From Microbulbifer bruguierae (GTDB lineage: Bacteria > Pseudomonadota > Gammaproteobacteria > Pseudomonadales > Cellvibrionaceae): 64,000 bases of DNA. Below the pieces are notes generated by a model. It was not told where the DNA came from. It searched no databases and worked only from the letters and a program-made list of their open reading frames with translations. The DNA lies in the NCBI RefSeq assembly GCF_029869925.1, contig NZ_CP118605.1, forward strand, positions 1,612,001 through 1,676,000. Reading direction: 5' to 3'. The translations under genes and the position numbers were made by a program. Positions 56,472 to 64,000 of this stretch are shown here, piece by piece. Numbering within the stretch: the stretch's first letter is position 1; each line of letters begins with the position of its first letter.

Positions 56472-58250
56472 TCAGCCCACCTGATCCTCTTTCTGACGCA
56501 GGCGGATACTCAGTTCGCGCAATTGCTTGGCATCTACCGCTCCGGGAGCGTCGGTCATCACGCACGCAGCGCTCTGGGTTTTCGGGAAGGCGATTACATC
56601 GCGGATGGAATCGCTGTCCGTCATCAGCATTACCAGGCGATCGAGTCCGAACGCCAGACCACCATGGGGCGGCGCGCCGTATTTGAGCGCATCCAGGAGG
56701 AAGCCAAACTTCTCGCGCTGCTCTTCCTCTTGGATACCCAGCACACGGAATACGGTCTGCTGCATCGCCTGATCGTGAATACGAATGGAGCCACCGCCCA
56801 GCTCGGTGCCGTTCAACACCATATCGTATGCCCGGGACAGGGCTTCCAGCGGATTCTTGTTCAACTCTTCCGGCGCACAGGAGGGTGCGGTGAACGGGTG
56901 ATGCAGCGCAGTCAGGCTGCCGTCATCGTTCTCTTCGAACATGGGGAAGTCCACCACCCACAGCGGCGCCCACTGGGCCACGTACAGGTTGAGGTCCTCA
57001 CCCAGCTTGCAGCGCAGTGCACCCAGGGCTTCAGTGACGATTTTGCCCTTGTCCGCACCGAAGAAAATCAGGTCGCCGTTCTCGGCGTGCAGGCGATCAA
57101 GGATCGCGCCGCGCACTTCATTCGGCAGGAACTTGACGATCGGAGACTGCAGACCGTTTTCCAGATCCGAACGGTCGTTGACCTTGATGTACGCCAGGCC
57201 CTTGGCACCGTAAATGCCGACAAACTTGGTGTAGTCGTCGATCTGCTTGCGGGTCAGCTTGTCGTTGCCGCCGGGTACTTTCAGCGCAGTCACACGGCCT
57301 TTCGGGTCGTTGGCCGGGCCGGAGAACACTTTGAAGTCCACTTCGGTCATCAGGTCCTTGATGTCGACCAGCTCCAGCGGGATTCGCAGGTCCGGCTTGT
57401 CGGAGCCGAATTTCTCCATTGCCTCGCTATAGGGCATGCGCGGGAACTCACCCAGCTCGACACCCTGCAGATCTTTGAACAGCTTGCGGATCATGCCTTC
57501 GGTAATGGACATGATCGCGTTTTCGTCGAGGAAGCTGGTCTCGATATCGATCTGGGTAAATTCCGGCTGGCGGTCAGCGCGCAGATCTTCATCGCGGAAA
57601 CACTTGGCGATCTGATAGTAGCGGTCATAACCGGACACCATCAGCAGCTGCTTGAACAGCTGAGGAGACTGCGGCAATGCGAAGAATTTGCCCGCGTGGG
57701 TACGACTGGGTACCAGGTAATCGCGGGCCCCTTCCGGGGTGGCACGGGTCAGGATCGGGGTTTCGATATCCAGGAAACCTTCACCGTCCAGGTAGTTGCG
57801 GATGGCATTGGTGATCTTCGAGCGGAAGCGCAGGTTGTGCTGCATTTCACTCCGGCGCAGGTCGAGATAACGGTATTTCAGACGCACGTCTTCGCCGACC
57901 GCAGTGTGCTCATCCAGCTGGAAGGGCGGGGTTTCCGCACTGTTGAGGATCTCCAGCTGCAGGCCGTAAACCTCAATTTCGCCGGTCACCATATTCGGAT
58001 TGACCGCTTCCGGGGCGCGGGCGCGCACGCGGCCGGTGACTTTCAGTACGTATTCGCTACGCACGCGATCGGCCAGCTGGAAGTGTTCACCAGCATCCGG
58101 ATCGAATACGACCTGGGCAATGCCATCGCGGTCGCGCAGGTCGATGAAAATGACTCCACCGTGGTCGCGGCGGCGGTCTACCCAGCCACACAGGGTTACT
58201 TCGCGGTCAATATCGGCGGATCGCAGGGCGCCACAGTAGTCGGTGCGCAT
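56472..58250 (-). CDS. aspS: Aspartate-tRNA ligase
   Basis: 592 residues, the full bacterial length. N-terminal OB fold ([34 protein letters not shown]), class II core with motif 2 [18 protein letters not shown], the bacterial GAD insertion and motif 3 [13 protein letters not shown]. Whether it also charges tRNA-Asn depends on genes outside the window. Confidence 0.98.
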   Translation of the reverse strand: MRTDYCGALRSADIDREVTLCGWVDRRRDHGGVIFIDLRDRDGIAQVVFDPDAGEHFQLADRVRSEYVLKVTGRVRARAPEAVNPNMVTGEIEVYGLQLEILNSAETPPFQLDEHTAVGEDVRLKYRYLDLRRSEMQHNLRFRSKITNAIRNYLDGEGFLDIETPILTRATPEGARDYLVPSRTHAGKFFALPQSPQLFKQLLMVSGYDRYYQIAKCFRDEDLRADRQPEFTQIDIETSFLDENAIMSITEGMIRKLFKDLQGVELGEFPRMPYSEAMEKFGSDKPDLRIPLELVDIKDLMTEVDFKVFSGPANDPKGRVTALKVPGGNDKLTRKQIDDYTKFVGIYGAKGLAYIKVNDRSDLENGLQSPIVKFLPNEVRGAILDRLHAENGDLIFFGADKGKIVTEALGALRCKLGEDLNLYVAQWAPLWVVDFPMFEENDDGSLTALHHPFTAPSCAPEELNKNPLEALSRAYDMVLNGTELGGGSIRIHDQAMQQTVFRVLGIQEEEQREKFGFLLDALKYGAPPHGGLAFGLDRLVMLMTDSDSIRDVIAFPKTQSAACVMTDAPGAVDAKQLRELSIRLRQKEDQVG

Positions 58251-58264
58251 GGAGTCTTATTCCC

Positions 58265-58322
58265 TTAGTTGTTAACGCTAGTTGTTAACGCTATTAGTCG
58301 TAGTCGTAAACGCTATAGTCGT
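58265..58322. repeat. Short tandem repeats upstream of aspS
   Basis: TAGTTGTTAACGC occurs twice in direct tandem (58265-58277, 58278-58290), followed by degenerate AGTCGTA-type units and a further ACGCTATAGTCG. It sits between the zinc-ribbon gene and aspS, 15 bases from the aspS start. Confidence 0.65.
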
Positions 58323-58338
58323 ATCTGGTTTGGCGGTA

Positions 58339-58602
58339 TCAGCTGGCTTTGGCATCCGTGCCAGCGGATTTCCCGGCATTGGCAGGCTTGGCCGCATCAC
58401 CGGCCAGATTCTTCTTGCTGCCGGTTTTAAAGTCGGTTTCGTACCAGCCACCGCCTTTAAGACGGAATCCGGCGGCACTGATTTTCTTGCTCAGCTCCGC
58501 TTTCTCGCAGGCCGGGCAGTCGGTCAGCGGAGCGTCGCTCATACGCTGCAGGGCTTCCATCTGGTGCCCGCAGGCCTTGCACTGGTATTCGTAGATAGGC
58601 AT
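58339..58602 (-). CDS. FmdB-type zinc-ribbon protein
   Basis: 87 residues from ATG 58602. Two CxxC pairs form a zinc ribbon (YQCKACGHQ and TDCPACEK) at the N-terminus, followed by the FRLKGGGWYETDFK segment typical of the FmdB/CxxC regulatory group and an Ala/Lys-rich tail. Commonly precedes aspS in gammaproteobacteria. Exact role unknown. Confidence 0.85.
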   Translation of the reverse strand: MPIYEYQCKACGHQMEALQRMSDAPLTDCPACEKAELSKKISAAGFRLKGGGWYETDFKTGSKKNLAGDAAKPANAGKSAGTDAKAS

Positions 58603-58934
58603 GGCGATGTACCCGAATCTCACTGTTGGCCACCTCGCGACGGTTCCCCGAGGTGCCAGAATATAAAGGGGCGCAGATTATACATGAGCACCTGCGAGGG
58701 AAGAAGAAGGCAGGTTGCGGAGCGTTTGCCGGGGGTATCAGGTACTACCGGAGGGCAGCAGACAAGTGGTTTCTGGGCCATTTTTCAGCCAAACCCCTAA
58801 AAAAAAGCACTTTTTTTCCGTTTTGACCCGATGCGCTCGAACAAAAACTGGATATACTTCAGCTCAGTACTTGGGTATCCCCAGATGTACAAACACTTTC
58901 ACTGGAAAAACATCTATATAGAAGGAAGCTAACT
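58603..58934. other. Divergent intergenic region, zinc-ribbon gene / HU-like gene
   Basis: 332 bases without a gene. A TATACT at 58853-58858 is a possible -10 for the HU-like gene, but no matching -35 is at the right distance (a TTGACC is 24 bases off). A GAAGGAAG ribosome site precedes the ATG at 58935. Confidence 0.5.
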
Positions 58935-59363
58935 ATGGCCGCACGCAAGACCGCAGCAGCTAAGAAAGCCCCCGCCAAGAAAACTGCAGCCAAGAAGGCT
59001 CCAGTAAAGAAAGCAGCAGCCAAGGCCGCTCCGGCCAAGAAAGTGACTGCCGTTAAAGAAAAGTACACCAAGACCCAGATCCTGAACCAGATCGCCGAGA
59101 GCACCGAACTGTCACGCAAGCAGGTTCAGGCGGTTCTGGACGAACTGACCAACGTGATCGAAGGCCACGTGAAGAAGCGCGCAGTAGGCGAGTTCGCTCT
59201 GCCGGGTCTGCTGAAAATAACCACCGTGAAGAAGCCGGCCAAGAAAGCACGCAAGGGCATCAACCCCTTCACCGGCGAAGAGACCATGTTCAAGGCGAAG
59301 CCTGCCAGCATCCAGGTAAAAATCCGCCCGCTGAAGAAGCTGAAGGAAATGGCCGAGTCTTGA
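58935..59363 (+). CDS. HU-like DNA-binding protein with histone H1-like N-terminal tail
   Basis: 142 residues. The first 42 or so are almost only Ala, Lys and Pro in AAKKAPAKK-type repeats, like the tails of histone H1 and AlgP. An HU/IHF-like domain follows: TKTQILNQIAESTELSRKQVQAVLDEL, FALPGLLKI and the arm region GINPFTGEETMFKAKPAS. Probably a nucleoid protein. Two-part proteins of this type occur in some gammaproteobacteria. Single gene with its own terminator. Confidence 0.88.
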   Translation: MAARKTAAAKKAPAKKTAAKKAPVKKAAAKAAPAKKVTAVKEKYTKTQILNQIAESTELSRKQVQAVLDELTNVIEGHVKKRAVGEFALPGLLKITTVKKPAKKARKGINPFTGEETMFKAKPASIQVKIRPLKKLKEMAES

Positions 59364-59384
59364 TTCTCGCCGCTTTCAGCCATG

Positions 59385-59408
59385 AAAACCCCGCGATTGC
59401 GGGGTTTT
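59385..59408 (+). terminator. Terminator after the HU-like gene
   Basis: AAAACCCCGC-GATT-GCGGGGTTTT, a perfect 10-bp stem with a T run, 22 bases after the stop. Confidence 0.92.
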
Positions 59409-59520
59409 CTGCTTTTGACACTTCGAATCTGGCGGCCCCTACCAAAACACATTCGCACCGGCGTAAAATGGCCGCCTTTCGATTTAGCCCTAAATTCCAC
59501 CGAACGAAAAAGAAAGCCCT

Positions 59521-61251
59521 ATGCGCGCATCCCGCTATCTGATCGCTACCCAGAAAGAAACCCCCAATGACGCAGTGGTCATCAGTCATCAGCTGATGCT
59601 GCGTGCGGGTATGATCCGCCGCCTGTCCTCTGGCCTTTACACCTGGCTGCCCACCGGTCTGCGTGTACTGCGCAAGGTGGAGCGCATCGTGCGCGAGGAA
59701 ATGGACCGCGCGGGGGCACTGGAAGTGCTGATGCCGGTGGTACAACCGGCGGAACTGTGGGAAGAGTCCGGCCGCTGGCAGCAATATGGACCGGAGCTAC
59801 TGCGCATTCAGGACCGTCACGACAACCCTTTCTGCCTGGGCCCGACCCACGAGGAAGTGATCACGGACCTGATTCGCACCGAGATCAACAGCTATAAACA
59901 ACTGCCTGCAAATTTCTACCAGATCCAGACCAAATTCCGCGACGAAATCCGCCCGCGCTTCGGTGTGATGCGCGCCCGTGAATTCACCATGAAGGACGCC
60001 TACTCTTTCCACCTGACCGCGGACTCCCTGCAGGAAACCTACGATGTCATGCACGATGCCTACTGCCGCATCTTCGACCGTATCGGCCTGGATTACCGCC
60101 CGGTTCTCGCAGACACCGGCTCCATCGGTGGTTCCCACTCTCACGAATTCCATGTTCTTGCCCAGAGCGGCGAGGACGATATCGCGTTTTCTACCGTGAG
60201 CCGTTACGCGGCAAATGTGGAACTGGCGGAAGCTGTGGCCCCTGCGGGCGAGCGCCCGGCACCGTCCAAAGAGATGGCAGAGCTGCACACTCCCGGCCAG
60301 AAAACCATTGCCGCGCTGGAAGAGGCCTATGGCATCGCCGCAAACACGTCGGTGAAAACCCTGATTGTGCTGGGGGAGACCGACGAAGAAGGCGCAGAAG
60401 CACCGCTGGTGGCACTGGTGTTGCGCGGCGATCACGATCTGAACGAGCTGAAAGCCGAGAAGCTGGCGGGTGTCGCCAGCCCGCTGCAATTCGCACCGGA
60501 AGCGCGTATTGCTGCGGAACTGGGATGCGGTATCGGTTCTCTTGGCCCGGTGGGCATGAACATCGATGTGATCGTGGACCGCGCAGCTGCGCATCTGGCG
60601 GATTTTGTCTGCGGCGCCAACCGGGACGATTACCACCTGACCGGTGTGAACTGGGAGCGCGATGTAGCCATCGCCCGCGTCGAAGACCTGCGCAATGTGG
60701 TTGCGGGCGATGCAAGCCCGGATGGTGAGGGTACCCTGGAGATCAAGCGCGGCATCGAAGTGGGCCACATTTTCCAGCTGGGCAACAAGTACAGCAAGGC
60801 GATGAATGCCAAAGTCCTGGACGAAAATGGCAAGGAGCAGGTGATGGTCATGGGCTGTTACGGCATCGGGGTTTCCCGGGTTGTGGCGGCGGCCATCGAG
60901 CAGAACCATGACGACGCGGGCATCATCTGGCCGGCGGCCATCGCACCCTTCCAGCTGGCGATTGTGCCGATCAATATGCAGAAGAGCGAAGCGGTTACCC
61001 AGAAGTGCGAACATATTTATAAAGCTCTTTCTGCAAAGGGTATCGATGTACTGCTGATGGACGAGCCGAAGGCGCGCCTGGGTGGAATGCTTGCAGACGC
61101 CGAGCTGATGGGTATTCCACACCGTATCGTGGTCGGCGACCGCGGTCTGGAAAGCGGAAAAATTGAGTACAAAGGCCGTCGCGATTCCGAGAATTCAGAA
61201 TTTTCTGCGGATCAGATCGTGGATATTCTTCTCGAAAAAATCCCGCACTAA
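59521..61251 (+). CDS. proS: Proline-tRNA ligase
   Basis: 576 residues, bacterial type. Class II motifs: [46 protein letters not shown] motif 2 ([19 protein letters not shown]), and a C-terminal anticodon-binding domain. The YbaK-like editing insertion is present between about 225 and 405 ([19 protein letters not shown]), which removes mischarged Ala. Single gene. Confidence 0.98.
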   Translation: MRASRYLIATQKETPNDAVVISHQLMLRAGMIRRLSSGLYTWLPTGLRVLRKVERIVREEMDRAGALEVLMPVVQPAELWEESGRWQQYGPELLRIQDRHDNPFCLGPTHEEVITDLIRTEINSYKQLPANFYQIQTKFRDEIRPRFGVMRAREFTMKDAYSFHLTADSLQETYDVMHDAYCRIFDRIGLDYRPVLADTGSIGGSHSHEFHVLAQSGEDDIAFSTVSRYAANVELAEAVAPAGERPAPSKEMAELHTPGQKTIAALEEAYGIAANTSVKTLIVLGETDEEGAEAPLVALVLRGDHDLNELKAEKLAGVASPLQFAPEARIAAELGCGIGSLGPVGMNIDVIVDRAAAHLADFVCGANRDDYHLTGVNWERDVAIARVEDLRNVVAGDASPDGEGTLEIKRGIEVGHIFQLGNKYSKAMNAKVLDENGKEQVMVMGCYGIGVSRVVAAAIEQNHDDAGIIWPAAIAPFQLAIVPINMQKSEAVTQKCEHIYKALSAKGIDVLLMDEPKARLGGMLADAELMGIPHRIVVGDRGLESGKIEYKGRRDSENSEFSADQIVDILLEKIPH

Positions 61252-61337
61252 ATCTCGCACAGCCCTACGAGTCCATCTTACTCCGTAAGCAGGCCCGCGG
61301 CCGTGCGTTGGGGGGATGGACTCAGGACCGCTGTGAA

Positions 61338-61381
61338 CCCATCCCTGGGAGCTTCGTCGCAAACGTCCCTGTTTGCGACGA
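61338..61381. repeat. Two-hairpin repeat, copy 2 (inverted relative to copy 1)
   Basis: Hairpin A: TCGTCGCAAAC / GTTTGCGACGA (61354-61364, 61371-61381), 11-bp perfect arms, loop GTCCCT. Hairpin B: CCCA-TCCC-TGGG (61338-61349). The linker is four bases. Read on the minus strand, loops (AGGGAC, GGGA), stem lengths, linker length and order equal those of the copy at 17078-17186, while the stem sequences differ. Confidence 0.8.
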
Positions 61382-61537
61382 TTCTGAAACCCTCCGCCCC
61401 AGCAGTGGGCCTTCGCCCGTTACTCTTGAGTTCTGTTCAGGTGGGCGAAGCACAATACTCTGATGCTAAGGGCCTGATACCGGGACCTCCGCTACGCCCT
61501 CTTCCGAGAGAAGTACTGAACCCGTAAAATCCCCCCC

Positions 61538-62098
61538 ATGACAAGAACAATCCTCGCCACACTAATGCTGTGTCTGTTCAGCACCATTGCATCCGCCCAG
61601 GTCAAAGAGGTGGACGCAGAGGCATTGGAAGCCCTCAAGAGCGCCGTCACGGAATCCAGCTCATTTGTCGACCGCTTCGATGCCGAAGTTTGGTTGATGT
61701 CCAAGTCGCAGCCGCTCGCGCGCTATATCAAAGATCCCCAGGAGCGTATGCACGTACTCAAGGCGATTCACCGGGAAGCCACCCGCGCAGGGCTGCAGCC
61801 GGAAATCGTGCTTGCCGTGATCCAGATCGAAAGTGCCTTCAATCCCTATGCCGTTTCCCGCGTCGGTGCACAGGGCATGATGCAGGTGATGCCCTTCTGG
61901 AAAAATGAAATCGGTCGTCCGGACGACAACCTCATCAACATGGACACCAACCTCCGCTACGGCTGTACCATCCTCAAACATTACATCGCCAAAGCCAAAG
62001 GCAATATGCCCAATGCCCTGGCCTACTACAACGGCAGTTACGGCCGCCACACCTACAGCCGTAAAGTACTGGATGCCTGGGTCGAACGCTGGCGCTGA
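61538..62098 (+). CDS. Secreted lytic transglycosylase (SLT domain)
   Basis: 186 residues. Signal peptide (about 1-20, ending ASA), a short helical region, then an SLT domain: catalytic Glu in VLAVIQIESAFNPYAVS, GAQGMMQVMPFW and ALAYYNGSYGRHTYSRKVL. Cleaves peptidoglycan glycan strands. It follows proS, an arrangement I also associate with pseudomonads. Confidence 0.92.
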   Translation: MTRTILATLMLCLFSTIASAQVKEVDAEALEALKSAVTESSSFVDRFDAEVWLMSKSQPLARYIKDPQERMHVLKAIHREATRAGLQPEIVLAVIQIESAFNPYAVSRVGAQGMMQVMPFWKNEIGRPDDNLINMDTNLRYGCTILKHYIAKAKGNMPNALAYYNGSYGRHTYSRKVLDAWVERWR

Positions 62099-62166
62099 TA
62101 CCGGGTATTGAAGTGAGCCGAAAGGACAGATTGAGGAATTAGATTGAAAGTATTCAGAGGCACCCA

Positions 62167-63198
62167 GTGAATTACGATTTTTTTACCGGTGCCTCCTGCA
62201 GCCTGCTGCTGCTCGCCGCCGCCAGAGTCGGTCTTGGTAACACCCACCGCCAGGGCGGCTGTTGGTTGCTGGTATTGATCTGCGGCGCGCTCTGTTACCT
62301 GCTGCAACCCCTGCTCTCTATCCAGCATCCCCTGGTGCATTTCCTGTTCAACCTGCCAGTGATTTTCTGTCCCGCGGCCTTCTGGCTGTTCACCCATACA
62401 CTGTGTGGGGACCATCGACCGTTCCCACGCTGGGGCTGGGGTTTCATCGCGACAGATTTTGCGGTTGAACTGGCCGGCCAGTTCAACCAGCACCCGCTAC
62501 TGTATGTCATCGCCCAGCCCTTCAAGCTTGGGCTGATCGGCGCTGCGCTGCTCACCCTTGTGCAACAATTGCAGTCTGACCTGGTGGCGGAACGCAGGCT
62601 TTTGCGGATTGCGCTGCTGATCGCCGTCGGCGGGTATATGGTCGTCGTGGTGTGCGCAGAGTTTTTGTTCAGTTTTCATCAGGTGCCGAAAGGGATTCCG
62701 ACCCTACATATGATCATGGTGTCGACGCTCACCTTTGCATCCTGTCTGTGGCTGCTGGCCCTGTCTCCGAGGGCGCTGGAAGACTCCCTCCCCGGTGTAA
62801 CGGAAGTCGCGGAAAATAATGAAGAGAACGCTGCGGAACCCCTGGATCAAGCCCAGTGTGCGTTACTGGAGAAACTGAAAAGACATATGGAAACCGGTGG
62901 GTACAGGCACACCGGGCTCACCATTCGCGAGCTGGCACAACAGCTCGACACCCGCGAACATATTCTGCGCGCGCTGATCAACCGCCACCTCGGCTACCGC
63001 AACTTCAACGAATATCTGAACCAGTTCCGTATCAACGAAGCCAGCCGCCGCCTGGCGGATCCAAACGAGGCCCACCTGCCGGTGTTGAGTATCGCTCTGG
63101 ATATCGGCTACCGCTCATTGAGCCCGTTCAATGCGGCCTTCAAACGCCACCACAACCAGACACCGACAGAGTTTCGCAGGGAACAATTAGCTGTCTGA
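62167..63198 (+). CDS. Membrane-anchored AraC-family regulator
   Basis: 343 residues from GTG 62167 with AGAGG six bases upstream. About six or seven hydrophobic segments fill residues 5-205. The C-terminal third is an AraC-type DNA-binding domain: LTIRELAQQLDTREHILRALINRHLGYRNFNEYLNQFRI and LSIALDIGYRSLSPFNAAFKRHHNQTPTEFRR. Membrane AraC proteins are uncommon compared with soluble ones; the signal is unknown. Confidence 0.9.
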   Translation: MNYDFFTGASCSLLLLAAARVGLGNTHRQGGCWLLVLICGALCYLLQPLLSIQHPLVHFLFNLPVIFCPAAFWLFTHTLCGDHRPFPRWGWGFIATDFAVELAGQFNQHPLLYVIAQPFKLGLIGAALLTLVQQLQSDLVAERRLLRIALLIAVGGYMVVVVCAEFLFSFHQVPKGIPTLHMIMVSTLTFASCLWLLALSPRALEDSLPGVTEVAENNEENAAEPLDQAQCALLEKLKRHMETGGYRHTGLTIRELAQQLDTREHILRALINRHLGYRNFNEYLNQFRINEASRRLADPNEAHLPVLSIALDIGYRSLSPFNAAFKRHHNQTPTEFRREQLAV

Positions 63199-63372
63199 CG
63201 CACTATGCCACCCGACTCAGAAGGCTCAAAAATCAGTCGGAATATTCTCTATTCAGGTAAGCCAAAACCCGCCTGCTGAGCCACACTCAATTTGCAGGAC
63301 CTGCTCTTCAGATACTTAGCCCAGTCACCATCTCGTCTGTGGAACAGGTTCCTGCAAACCCCTCTTTCAGGG

Positions 63373-63669
63373 TCACTGTTGTGGTGATGACATGTATTGA
63401 ATCAGTGCTTTGTATTCTTCATCGGAACAGCCTGTGCACATGCCACCCGGCGGCATGGCGTTCAGTCCGTTCTTGACCGAATTCAGTAGTGCATCCATGC
63501 CTTTTTCCAAACGCGGTTTCCACGCTTCCACGTCATGAACCTTGGGCGCATTTGCCACGCCCGTGTCATGGCAAACGAAGCAGGCCTTTTTATATTGTTC
63601 TTCTACAGATTCTGCATTGGCCAGGGGAACAAGAAGAATTAACCCGGCAATGATCGGCAATATTTTCAC
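63373..63669 (-). CDS. Cytochrome c5-like monohaem protein
   Basis: 98 residues. Signal peptide (about 1-19, ending ANA). The haem site CFVCH is near residue 30, the distal Met in NAMPPGGMC, and the extra CTGC pair typical of cytochrome c5. Periplasmic electron carrier. Single gene; nothing recognisable in the 174 bases to the AraC gene. Confidence 0.92.
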   Translation of the reverse strand: MKILPIIAGLILLVPLANAESVEEQYKKACFVCHDTGVANAPKVHDVEAWKPRLEKGMDALLNSVKNGLNAMPPGGMCTGCSDEEYKALIQYMSSPQQ

Positions 63670-64000
63670 GACTGACTCCTGTTAATGGTGAAATAAGACC
63701 TGGGCCCAAAATACAGCGGGCGCAAAATCCCTCCCAGTTTAGTGGCCGCGTTGGACAACAGCCACAATTTTCTTTTTGCTGCCTCCGTTTTATTTCCGCT
63801 TTCAGTTTGGCGCCTTTCTACTGGCATTCACCGCTACCGAAAACTAAAACCTGCCGCGGCAACCCCGAACGTCAAAAAATCGACTCATGAACTATCCTAA
63901 TTCCTGAAACATCACCACTGTCGCATAAACAAATAAATCGGTACGAGTTAATGGCATCACACTGGACCAGGGATCCCTGCCTTCATTTTGCCGTCATTGG
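63670..64000. other. Gene-free end of window
   Basis: 331 bases with no supported gene. It should hold the cytochrome promoter on the minus strand; no clear promoter boxes were recognised. Confidence 0.5.

Noticed and set aside
56394..58268. 624-codon open frame on the plus strand
   Set aside because: Antisense shadow of aspS; no domain and no ribosome site.

Overview
This window is chromosomal DNA from a gammaproteobacterium. Gene content and order (cbrB-pcnB-folK-panB, dapA-bamC, aspS-yebC-ruvCAB-ybgC-tolQRAB-pal-cpoB-queE-queC-tRNA-Lys, nadA-bepA-tusA) resemble Pseudomonas. The marine-type class GN sortase pair, the M6 protease and the repeat types point to a marine relative such as the Cellvibrionales (a Microbulbifer-like organism). 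That placement is inference from content; no 16S rRNA gene is present. No prophage, insertion sequence, CRISPR array or integron was found. Most of the window is compact housekeeping sequence.

Layout. 1-6.2 kb (+): the 3' end of a CbrB-type sigma-54 activator, a 900-bp non-coding interval that reads as a CrcZ-like Hfq/Crc-sponge RNA gene with its own sigma-54 promoter and upstream sites, then pcnB, folK, a deoxynucleoside kinase, panB and a thioesterase. 6.2-15 kb (-): a ZntB-type transporter, sugar-phosphate mutarotase, MBL hydrolase, bamC, dapA, a lipid A acyltransferase, a DUF2789-like protein, aldo/keto reductase and fabV. 15.6-18.7 kb: YciA-type thioesterase, UspA and a SulP transporter.

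19-29 kb (+): a sigma-54 promoter precedes a MacA/MacB-like ABC export operon (adaptor, ATPase, two permeases) that carries its own NtrC-type response regulator and histidine kinase, so the cluster looks self-controlled. REP-like palindromes sit between its genes. It is followed by a secreted M6 metalloprotease and, convergently, three small Cys-rich lipoproteins sharing a four-cysteine module. 30.7-35 kb (-): aceE-aceF of pyruvate dehydrogenase, with a perfect palindrome far upstream. 35.6-38.6 kb (-): class GN sortase and its VIT/VWA target. 38.8-45.7 kb: purC, perM, a zinc alcohol dehydrogenase flanked by a tusA remnant and an intact tusA, then bepA and nadA. 45.8-58.6 kb (-): two tRNA-Lys genes, queC, queE, the Tol-Pal operon, ruvBAC, yebC, aspS and a zinc-ribbon protein. 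58.9-63.7 kb: an HU protein with a histone-H1-like tail, proS, a lytic transglycosylase, a membrane-anchored AraC regulator and a cytochrome c5.

The most interesting items are: the CrcZ-like RNA with its CbrB-type regulatory region outside Pseudomonas; the self-regulated sigma-54 export operon with REP elements; a two-hairpin repeat family (17.1 and 61.35 kb) with conserved loops and covarying stems; the Cys-module lipoprotein trio; and the tusA scar beside the alcohol dehydrogenase. All calls come from reading the sequence; no database search was possible.
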